A DNA stretch of 64,000 nucleotides from Hypomyces perniciosus (Eukaryota; Ascomycota; Sordariomycetes; Hypocreales; Hypocreaceae): NCBI GenBank assembly GCA_008477525.1, contig SPDT01000004.1:4216001-4280000 (forward strand). The letters run 5' to 3'. The notes under the pieces are model-generated. The model was not told the origin of the DNA. It worked only from the letters and a program-made list of their open reading frames with translations, and searched no databases. Made by a program: the position numbers and the translations under genes. Shown here piece after piece: positions 20,888 to 30,392 of the stretch (positions are counted from its first letter, which is position 1; every line of letters begins with the position of its first letter).

Positions 20888-22018
20888 ATGACTGTACAGA
20901 CTTTGGTCGAAGTTGCCCCCGTCAAGACCAGCACAAACGGTTACCTCGAGCGCAAGAATGGAGCCCATGCAAAGAAGATTGTGCCTAAGCTTTGGCAAGA
21001 GCCGCAGACTTTCGCCGTGAAGGCCATGCAAAACTCGTGGTATTCGGCCATGTTCGGGCTTCAGAGCACCTTATTCCACTCCTCCATCGACTTCTTCCGC
21101 CGGCAGATGGGCTACAAGTACCTCATTGTGCCGATTACGACGAATAGCATTAGCTCGCCTATGGGACTTGGATCTGACTCGCAACCTGTCAGTATTAAGC
21201 TTCACGGCGAGGAGACGTATATCGCCGACTCGCAGCAGTTTGTGCTCGAATATGCCCTGCGACTTGAGGATGGGCTTAAGGGGTCTTACTATGTCGGTAC
21301 ATCTTGCCGTGGAGAGGACCCAGACGCGACACACTTGAACCAATTTTGTCATGTCGAGTGCGAACTGCTCGGAGAGCTTGATGCGGGCATTGACGTGGCC
21401 AATGGCTATGTGATTTCCCTGACCGAAGACCTCTTGCGCGAGCATGCCGATGCCATTCGGTCCTACGCGGGTACCACCAACCATCTTGAGTCTTTGATCA
21501 AGCTTTATAAGAGCAATGGCAACAAATTCCCTACTATCACGCTTGATGATGCGCTAGCCCTGCCGGAAATGGCCGATGATATGTGGCAGTATGTTGTCGA
21601 GGGCCAGCCTCAGTTTGGACGCTCCTTGACCCGTAAGGGTGAACGCATGCTGATTGAGAAGTTCAGCAGCGCGTGCTGGCTCTTAGAGATGGACCACCTC
21701 AGCGTGCCTTTCTACCAAGCTCACTCCGACGCCAGCCTCATGAAGGCCCGATGCGGTGACTTATTGCTTGGTCTCGGAGAGGTTATTGGATGTGGCCAGC
21801 GACACAAGACGGAAGAGGAGGCTCTAGGGGCTCTTCGCCAACACCAAGTGGATCCTCAGGAGTATGCATGGTACCTCGACATGCGACGCGTCAAGGCTCT
21901 GACCACGACGGGATGGGGAATCGGAACGGAGCGATTCCTGTGCTGGGTTATGCAACATGATGATGTTCGGGACATTCAACTCCTGCCAAGACTCAAGGGT
22001 ATCGAGTGCGCTCCTTGA
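20888..22018 (+). CDS. Asparagine-synthetase-like class II aaRS paralogue (AsnRS/AspRS core without anticodon domain)
   Basis: Single exon, 376 aa. The fold is the class II synthetase core of the Asp/Asn group: motif 2 region LNQFCHVECEL at about 150-160, an ERMLIEKF segment, and motif 3 TGWGIGTERF at about 341-350 with the invariant Arg. No OB-fold anticodon-binding domain precedes the core; only about 40 residues stand before it. Archaeal AsnA-type enzymes with this architecture turn aspartate into asparagine through aspartyl-AMP, so an aspartate-activating or amidating role fits. A tRNA-charging housekeeping role is unlikely without the anticodon domain. It lies beside an Ntn asparaginase-like gene and an ATP-grasp ligase, which suggests a cluster role. 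The exact reaction is inference. Confidence 0.8.
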   Translation: MTVQTLVEVAPVKTSTNGYLERKNGAHAKKIVPKLWQEPQTFAVKAMQNSWYSAMFGLQSTLFHSSIDFFRRQMGYKYLIVPITTNSISSPMGLGSDSQPVSIKLHGEETYIADSQQFVLEYALRLEDGLKGSYYVGTSCRGEDPDATHLNQFCHVECELLGELDAGIDVANGYVISLTEDLLREHADAIRSYAGTTNHLESLIKLYKSNGNKFPTITLDDALALPEMADDMWQYVVEGQPQFGRSLTRKGERMLIEKFSSACWLLEMDHLSVPFYQAHSDASLMKARCGDLLLGLGEVIGCGQRHKTEEEALGALRQHQVDPQEYAWYLDMRRVKALTTTGWGIGTERFLCWVMQHDDVRDIQLLPRLKGIECAP

Positions 22019-23452
22019 GATGCCTCTGTGACTCTGGCTTGTGGCATGTGTCTAAGACGGCTACTACTAGTTGAATTATTGCCAAGAGGCTCAGTGGAAT
22101 GCTTGCTTTTTCTTTTTACGTATACGTGAATTTCACGTGGATCGCGTCAGGTTCGTGTTGTATGCAGTCCACATTAAGATCAATGATGGGTTCAAACCCG
22201 TGTTTTGAGTGCAGTTTTGCTGCTCGTTTTTAAGTGATTGATTTTATATGTACGGAGTAGTGCATGTTACGTGCCTAGAGGCTTAATTGCCTATTATCTT
22301 GTTACTGAAACTTATACATCGATCTGCTCTTACGATACCTTCGTGACCTAAGCTTCCTCCTCTCTTCGCTGACTCTGTCGCTTGTTCTATGACAATTAGA
22401 GCATCCCGAAATTGCACCCTATTTTTTTGACACTGTACAAGTAGGATATCACTTGTGCATATGGAGTAGGGGGTCAGATCTTGACCCAGACAATCACTGT
22501 CGATCACGAAGGACGAGTAACACATAGATATTAGTATGAAGTCAAAAATGTCTTGGTCCGGTATTTACTTAATGAGGGAAAGATCTAAGCGATAGTAATT
22601 TCCTAGCAACATTCCCTTGCCCTCGCCAACCTCTGAGTTCAAGCCGTCACGTTCATTTTGCTTCATATAACCGATAAAACACCGGCGAGATGCGAAGTCA
22701 TATTACTTCGTATACCTATCCAGTTGGTATAATAAGGGACTCTAGTTGGTAGGTACTCTATACTGCTAGCATCTTAACATTCATTCGCAAATATCTCCTG
22801 TAGATCTTTTCCCTCTACGAGGCATATATAGCCTAGTTGTATTAGTAGTAGAAGTCTAAGACAGCTTTCACTTAGTGCGTAGGGGGTTGTAGTACCATTC
22901 GTCATCGACAGTGCATGGTCCTCTCAGATTCTATGCAGATCAGATCTCCGAGGACCACTACCCAATCGAGCGCTGTGTTTCTGAGCCAGCCTTCGGATGG
23001 TTCCGTGGCGAGCAGCTCTCACAGGCCGGATGCGGTAAGTGGTCGTGCGGAGGAACAGGATTTGGACAGATCAGCAGAAACTCCCCTGAACCTCATTTGT
23101 ACCCCTGAACGGCGTCCAATCTGTTGATAGTGGTGGCTGATGCGGCGTCTTAGCGATCATCCTGATCGCGTTGACTGTTTGACTCGTGTGGTCATATCTA
23201 CTGGTATTTGGATACTATTACATCATCGTCTGTGCCCGAAACCGTACAAGTTCCTCCCACTGGGCCACCAGCATGATGAGGCGTTCGAACCGAGTGGGTA
23301 ATGATTGACATCGCACCGCTGACCACAGTAGGAGGCCCCGTCAGACAGTTGCCACAAAGTGTCGATAAGAAAAATCGCTACACCATGTAAAGGTGTAAGG
23401 ATACTTTTGTCTATGGTGCTGTTATTTTGTTTTAATTGACACATAGCAAGCA
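22019..23452. other. Intergenic, no certain gene; possible 5' leader of the MFS gene
   Basis: About 1.4 kb without a recognisable product. TACGGAGTA occurs at 22251-22259. A 70-codon ORF at 22915 is Ser/Thr/Gln-rich and could be an upstream exon or leader. The bases just before 23453 end in ACATAG, which could be the acceptor of a 5'-UTR intron. Neither can be settled here. Confidence 0.3.
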
Positions 23453-25761
23453 ATGGAGCAAGAGCGCCAGACGAAACATGAGTCCAGGCAAAGACTCTTG
23501 GAAGATGAACTCGAGCTACAGGACTACTCTGAAGGCACTTCCTCGGCGGTCTCAAGACCAAGCCACGAGGAAGAATATGAAAAAAACGTTGATGAGAAAG
23601 GGCCTCGCTATAACCTCCCAAAATCGAGGCTTATGATGCTCATCATAGGCAAGTCTGCGAAAACCCTCTGTCTCCAGCTTTCTACTCGCTGGCGGCGCAA
23701 CACGTCAAACTGCTAACGACATGATGGGACAGCCGTTCTAGTATCGAACTTCGTGAGTCACAAGGCCTCCATACCAGCAGCGAAGAAGATATTGTTTTGA
23801 TGACATGTTCTTACCGTCCGCAATAGTCAGCCGCCGTTGATACTGGACTCTCGGCGTCCACTCACACCGCCGTCGCCTCAGCCTTTGACCATACCAACTT
23901 GCAATCCTGGCCAGTCAATGCCTTTGTGGTTGCCTCGATGACAATACAACCTCTCTATGGCCGATCATCGGATATCCTGGGCCGCAAGATACCGTATCTT
24001 GTTGCATCCACTGCGTTTGCCATTGGCATTGTGATGTGTGCCTTTGCCCCAAGCTGGGAGCTGTTAATTGCATCTAGAATGCTCTGCGGCCTTGGCTCTG
24101 CTGGAATTACGACAATGGGTATGTGACCGGATCCACTCTCTATACATGAGCGGGTAGCATCGCGGACAAGTTTATCAACAGGGTCTTAGGTTCTGTTGTC
24201 CTCACGGACGCGGTCGGACTAGCCAAGAGAGGGTATTATCAATCCATCAACTATGCTGTATACGGCGGAGGGTCCGCGTAAGGAATCGTCGTCCCATACT
24301 CTTTGACACGGAATAGCACGGCTGACTCGTCTCTCTGGGATAGACTCGGGTCTGCTTTTGGCGGTGCCGTGGTGCAACATCTTGGCTGGGACTGGGTGTA
24401 CAAGGTTGGCCTCTCCCAACTACAGCGTCGAAATAGACTCTAACCTGGCGCCATTACCACAAGACTCAAATTCCCATCTCCGTCCTTGCGCTTGCTCTCT
24501 TGTCCTTCCTGCTTCCCGCCAAGCCTGTGACAAGTGACAGGGAACAGCCTGATGTTGGAAGATTTGAAGCAATCTTTCGACAATTTGACTGGCTAGGGTC
24601 CGTCTGCTTAGTGAGTTCACAGAAAAGTCCTAGTTTTATGTTTTCATTTTGGTCTAACAGTTCTAGATGCTTACCCTTCTAAGTTTGTTTGTCTTCCTCA
24701 CATTGGGGGGGAATGTATACCCATGGAGCCATCCGCTCGTCCTGCTGTTTGGCTTAGCTACAGCAGTCGCTGCCGTGTGCTTTTTGTATATCGAGACATG
24801 TGTAGCTCGACCTGTCCTACCTCTCTACCTCCTTGTTAAATTCCCTGCTCGCAATATTATGTTTGCTGGGTTTTTGACGTCTTTCGTCAACTACACGGTA
24901 TGCCCAGAGCTGTCTTTCTTGACCTGCTCTAATTTGATGCTTATCTATCCGGTTATAGGCGCTGTATAACACGACACTATTCTTCCAAACGGTTCATCTT
25001 GACTCTGTCCAGGACGCTGGATTTAAGCTACTTATACCATCACTATCATTTACTGTAGCGAGCTGCATGACAGGAGTCATCACTGCAAGGCGCAAGAGTC
25101 CAACGCTGACTTTACAGCTAGGCCAAGGATTTCTTCTCGTCGGCACAAGCGGCCTAGTCTTCATGGCAGCTACATTTAGGACGCTCAGTGTTCCAGATTG
25201 GACATATAATGTCATGCTGGCTATACCCATTATTGGAATCGGTATGCTGGCATCGAGCACCGTACTTGCATTGTTGAACGTCACTCCAGCCGATGACCAG
25301 GCTGTTGCTAACGGGTGTCTCATAATGGTGAGGTCGCTGGGAGTATTCATTGCGACCGCCCTCAGTACTGCTGTTTTGCAGAATACCTTCTTGGCCTTTC
25401 TCCGGCCGGACCAATATGACGAAGAGAAACAGCTGGTAAGCGGCGACTCTACCTCTTCATTCTTCCCTCTTTTGTCAGTGGCCTGAATTGGGGTGATGAT
25501 TCTGACCCGAGCTACAGATCATTGAAGCCGTTCGCCAAAACGCAGAAAGATTGCTTTCAGTTGAGGAGCCTCTCAAGCTACAGAGTAAGTCTGCATCGGC
25601 TTTTAATCATAAAAGACTGCTGACAAAATCAAGTCATATTGGCATATGAAAAGGCTTTTACTGCCGTGTATGGAACCTGTGCCGTCGCCGCCGTCGCCAT
25701 GATTGTGTCCCTATTAGCCGTCAAGGTAGGCAGTTTTGGGAGGAACAAGGTAGCAGGATAG
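23453..25761 (+). CDS. MFS transporter (Fnx1/drug:H+ antiporter-like), ten exons
   Basis: Exons: 23453-23648, 23733-23752, 23827-24118, 24190-24277, 24344-24404, 24464-24610, 24667-24897, 24959-25435, 25518-25584 and 25634-25761; 1707 nt, 568 aa, frame intact. The first intron is GC-AG (ATAG|GCAAGT), and the second exon is only 20 nt. About 58 charged residues precede the first membrane segment (LMMLIIAVLVSNFSAAVDTG). The loop motif PLYGRSSDILGRK and the motif RMLCGLGSAGITTMG follow; the segment NYAVYGGGSALGSAFGGAVV is the usual conserved helix. This group exports drugs or moves amino acids across plasma or vacuolar membranes. As the last gene of the set starting at 9653 it may move the product or an amino-acid precursor. 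Exon 6 acceptor (CACAAG) is the least certain junction. Confidence 0.8.
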
Positions 25762-27463
25762 AAGATTGAAGGGATTTGGTGGTGTGAGACTCATTTATTT
25801 TAGACGTGTGTGTCAACTAGTAACAATTGATGAACGAATGGGGAGCGCAATTGCCTGTCCATCACATATCCAAACTTTCAGTGTAGTCCATAATCTTGCT
25901 CAACTGTTGCTGGTGACTAATGTGTGATCTGGTCATGTATGTATTCGCATGGGTATAAGTCACTGCATGGGCAAGAGACAAACCACGATATCGTCCTAGA
26001 TGATAACGTCATTATGCGCAGCTCGCCCTGAGATGGCTTCTGAATATGGTATGTGATCACACACCAAATTAGTGACGACCTGCGTGTCTCATCCTCGGCA
26101 AGCCACACGCCGTTGATCGTTGCCATTGTCGCTCGAGTCTACATAGCTTGAGTACGAGACATGGTGTGATGTCTGAAGTGCTATCAAGCCTCAGTATTCC
26201 TGGTCCGGGACCCGTCCAAAGATCTTCGAGGGCAAAAGTCACTCGGACGCGTACTGCGAACCGGCGGTGCCGAATTCTGGCTTCCTGGGCCATTGTCTCG
26301 CAACTCAGAACAAGCAAGCACTATATCGCGGAAACTTCCGCGTGGTCCTCTGACCGCTTCTGTCATGATGTGTCCCCCCCTCAAGTTTAACAGAGTGTGA
26401 AGAATAAGTGTTTCAGTGTGGAGATCGTTTACTTAGTTTGGGCACTTGACGCCTCGCAGACTTGCTTCTGTATAGCGAAATTCCAGATGAAATGACACAG
26501 AATACCCGCCTCCGCCCCTATCGGGCTGCTCTGTCTCAAACTGGCTGTTTTCCCGCGGAGAATTTTGATATCCGTAGGTCAAAGAGCCGAGGTTATATAG
26601 CTCCAAATATCTCGGTTTCGGTTCGAGACGCCACGGTTTGTTTGGTGGTATCAAAGGATCGCGTCAAGCTCCTCCCTGCTGGGCTGTATGCGTTCAATGC
26701 GAACTCTCATTGCTACTACTATCTATAGGCTGACAATTCTTTTCTCAATCGATGACATATAGGTTAGCTATCCTTCTCCGAGTTTCACTGCTCCCTTTGG
26801 GATGGCGTTTCGAAGAATGAAGATGTCTATCTGTCGCATGTCTCAGCCATAGTCCAGCCGCGTATCTGTCAATCCGTTTCCTTACTTATTGCACGATACT
26901 AATTGCAATACGCGAGTGCTGTGATGCAATACTGCATTGGCTGTCTAAGCCACGCATCGAGCGATTAAGCTTTGCCAATGAGACGGTGGGACTGATTACG
27001 GCCTATAGATCCTCCCAGTGGAACTGGGTCTAATCCAGTTGGCCAAGAACTTGAATGTTGCTGCGGGATATAGTCTACCCCTGAATCATGATTACCTCAT
27101 TGCCGTAGGGCACACCCTACAGCACATTCCTATAAGGACTGTCAGTATCAATTAATAATAAACCCAAGCAGAATACGAAGGGCGATTCTATTCCGCGATG
27201 AATCGATCATACTTATGCAAAACCCTCAACCAGATGGGTGTAACCAATCTACTTACGTATATACTGATGAATCATTCAGGGGGTGAATTTCCTGCTTTTT
27301 GATTGAGACTAGGGTGCAGCGGGATGCAGGAGAGTATGTTTTCGTCTACGAAACGCAGATCACTAGATGTGTAACAAATATATAAAATAATTGGGTGGTC
27401 CTATCGCACCAAGAGAAGGCTACTTTTATTCCACAAGGCGACCTTTTTATACATGATTCAAAC
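25762..27463. other. Intergenic, no gene seen
   Basis: 1.7 kb with only short ORFs of no recognisable family on either strand. It may hold the promoter of the C2H2 gene. I see no repeats or RNA genes. Confidence 0.4.
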
Positions 27464-28306
27464 ATGGAGATGGAACAACACCTTGATACCAACTTGCTTG
27501 CCATACGTTCCGAGTTTGACTACTCTTCCACCCACCCGTTCACCTTTGACTGTTGCACCCATCCGATACTTACTGGTAACTTCGATGACTCCTTGCAATC
27601 ATTTTCCATACTCAATACTCAATCGCCAGTCCCCCTATCATATTCTCCACCCCAGACATTCCCCACACAAGCAGCCGCCGGTGCGGCTACAGTAAAATTT
27701 GGTCTACAGCTAGAGCAGTCTCACTCCTCCAGCATAGATGAAACCTGGGCCCTTGAAGACCAAACTGTGCTGAGAGACTGCAATGCTAGCACTGATGAAA
27801 ACTGGACTCCCGAGGATCTAAGCAGCATCGGCCACTGCGACGCCAGTGGCAACTGGCGCTGCGCCTTTCCAGGATGCCGCTCATCACGCGTGTTTTTACG
27901 GGTCTGTGACCTGCGCAAACACTTTCGCGGCCACGAAAAAGTCTTCTTTTGTAGTGAGAAATTTTGTCAGATCATTGGAGTCGGCTTTTCCTCCAGAAAG
28001 GACTACGAACGCCATATGAGATCTCACTATCCGACGATTAAGTGCCCACATATGGAGTGCGGACGCCTGTTTAGTCGAAAGGATAATATGGTGAGTAAAC
28101 CCGGTCCCATATTATCCCTTTCATGACGTTTTGTTAACCGAGAACAGAGGCAGCACTATAAAAAGATGCACTTATCTCCCCGAAATAACCTCTTTCCTCG
28201 TCCCTGCCGCCGCTTTCGGAGGGGGAGAGGTAAAGGCGCTGATGGTCCAAACTTGGAAATTTCAGCAACAGAAGCGGTTACACAGTCTCCATGTTGGTCG
28301 CTATAG
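27464..28306 (+). CDS. C2H2 zinc-finger transcription factor, two exons
   Basis: Exons 27464-28090 and 28148-28306 give 261 aa. The frame is open a little further upstream, but only from a GTG at 27395; the first ATG is 27464 (MEMEQHLD). The N-terminal 140 residues are low-complexity, Ser/Thr-rich, and contain two similar acidic segments (DETWALEDQ and DENWTPEDL). Three C2H2 fingers follow: CAFPGC..HFRGH, CSEKFC..HMRSH, and CPHMEC..HYKKMH. The third is completed only by splicing 28091-28147 (GTGAGT..CAG), which supports the intron. The C-terminal tail is Arg-rich and short. It is a nuclear DNA-binding protein of unknown targets. It is close to the cluster at 9.6-25.8 kb but may be unrelated. 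Confidence 0.8.
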
Positions 28307-29812
28307 AGATAGGAAAATGAAAAAGTTGATGTTGTTTGGACCATATCGGACAGGCCGTTCGGGTCCGGATTTTGGGTTTCAATGGAGGAAGAGACGGGCC
28401 AAAAGTTTGTAGGGAGTCTAAATGTGAGACCAGATACTGATAGAATAAGTACAATCTGTATCACTACTAGACTATTCTACAACATCCACATCTACTCGTA
28501 TGTAGACGACGCTGGGATCAAAGGACGGCCTTTGACCGACCTCTCACTACACCTCCATGCGCTTGATAAGTCCTACCTGAGCTGTCGGGCTAAGCAAAAG
28601 CAGTCATGGAGCCAAGCCGGATTAGCAGACGCCATATGCGATGGTTCAGCCTATAGTAGACGCCCAATTTGGAAGGGGAGCGGGGGATTAAACCGGTTAG
28701 ATGCTGTAGACAGAGTAAATAGATCTGGAATTGCCCAAAACGGTCGTACTTTGTCCCTCTAATAGCCAATATGCATGTCTACACCATCAAGACCCTTCCC
28801 TAGTTGAGGAGCTCTACTATTGTGGTGAACTAGTCATTCGACTGCTTCCTAAACATGCATGGTTTTATGTATACCTACTCCCTTAGCTTAACCGTCATTT
28901 GTATCGATGCCCTCTGGGGCTTGATGCTGAGGAACGGCACAGCACCAGATATTGGTGCAACAGAGCTCACGGGTGTGCGGTGTGGTGGAAGTCTCTTGAG
29001 ACGCATCTACACGACAATCCCATCACTCGATAAATTTTACTGCCTTCGTGTGTCCCATATATTTCCACGCGAACCTGGACCAAGTCGCGGATGGCCTTGA
29101 CAAACAAGATGGCCCTACCTGTGGGTTATGGTATACAGGGGTGGAGAGTAGATTTCGTGGGCTGGGAGGGCGGCTCGTGACGCTCGCAGTCATGACGGTG
29201 GTGATTTTCGCCCGGAGCGGTGCTTGCTTGGGTGACGGCCACTATGGTATAGGTTTGTGACTTCATCTCCATCATGGGTCAGGTTCGTATTCCGTGTATG
29301 TAGTGGCAAGATGGGTTTAGATTCGTAGTTGTTAGATTGACATTTATGTAATGAGGGCGTAAGCCGCTGATATCCGAGAATTGGGGTGGCTCTAGCCGTA
29401 CAAGACCCACACGAGAAATAGGGGTGGAGGAAGAAGCCACATCTAGAAGAACGCGAGATGCAGGGAGACACACACACAATACACACACAACAGCAACGTT
29501 ACTGCTGAACGCGATAGATTGACCCCTTGTTGCTCCAGACGCCCATCCAGTGTTTCTAACAGTAGTGAGAGATAAGCAGAACACTAGCAATTCTCCGTCG
29601 AGAATATGAAGTAAATCCCGGGCGGTTGTGTAAGTTGACGCCCAAGTTTTACACTTCCGTCTTCTCACAGAAGCATAGTAATATAAAATGTCGTAGATGG
29701 CTTGAATCGATGCAAATCCAGACAACGTATGTATAAGATTCCCTTCTCAAGGCCAAAAGTTCAGATTCTGCTAGGAGTCATTATCTATGTAGTGATGCCC
29801 ATTTACAATCAA
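28307..29812. other. Intergenic, no gene seen
   Basis: 1.5 kb holding only overlapping short ORFs on both strands, none with a recognisable domain or splice-supported extension. Confidence 0.4.
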
Positions 29813-29960
29813 GACACTTTGGCCGAGTGGTTAAGGCGATGCCCTGCGTAAGTTGAGCCTGAAGCGCGACCGCATGAATTAAATCACTAACATATCATAG
29901 TATCAATTGGTAACACAGGCATTGTGTTCGCACGCGCAGGTTCGAATCCTGCAGGTGTCG
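29813..29960 (+). tRNA. tRNA-Ser, apparently GCU, with a split anticodon
   Basis: Class II tRNA cloverleaf: acceptor stem GACACTT with AGGTGTC (one G-T pair), A box TGGCCGAGTGG, anticodon stem ATGCC (29839-29843) with GGCAT (29918-29922), long variable arm GTG-TTCG-CAC typical of serine tRNA, and T arm GCAGG-TTCGAAT-CCTGC with the B box. A T-rich Pol III terminator follows at once. The anticodon loop is interrupted by 67 extra bases. A single canonical intron after position 37 would give anticodon GCG, which does not suit a long-arm tRNA. Removing 29848-29900 (GTAAGT..ACTAAC..TAG) and then a 14-nt intron at the normal site (29903-29916) leaves C-T-G-C-T-A-A, anticodon GCU. The double-intron reading is inference. 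Confidence 0.8.
29848..29900 (+). other. Spliceosomal-intron-like insert inside the tRNA anticodon
   Basis: 53 bases start GTAAGT, carry a CACTAAC branch-site match at 29885-29891, and end CATAG, all spaced as in short fungal mRNA introns. They lie between the second and third anticodon bases. Whether they are ever removed cannot be seen from DNA. Confidence 0.5.
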
Positions 29961-30392
29961 TTTCTTTTTTTGTTCCTTTTTGCATGATGGCTCGTTCTTC
30001 ATCTTTTCCTTTTTAATACTCACATGCAGTACCAGGTAGACTTAGAGTATCGACGTTGATTTGAGTATTTCGGATGATTTGGGCGATGCACTGTGACAAA
30101 TAATCTCATCAAACGACCTTATGTCAACCAACCGGTGCAATTAATCCCATGTCAAACAAAAAGAACCCTAGAGTAGCAGTTTTTTCGCTCAATTTTCCCA
30201 TGTTTACTCTGCTAAGCATATATCTACGACTATGGGCGATGATGACGAGCGCCTATGGGGATATGAAGATATTCAGCCTATATATATAAAACAGCCATAT
30301 GATAACCCTAGCAATTATATCCGACTCGATGCCCCGGAACTTGGAACACAGACCTAAGGCCTACATGAAGTCAATGCTGCGTCAAGCGCAGA
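29961..30392. other. Intergenic between tRNA and PKS relic
   Basis: A T-run directly after the tRNA is the Pol III terminator (TTTCTTTTTTT from 29961). The rest is AT-rich and has no supported feature; decayed 5' PKS sequence may extend into it. Confidence 0.5.

Noticed and set aside
28855..29260. Overlapping short ORFs between the C2H2 gene and the tRNA
   Set aside because: No family signal and no splice sites that would extend them.
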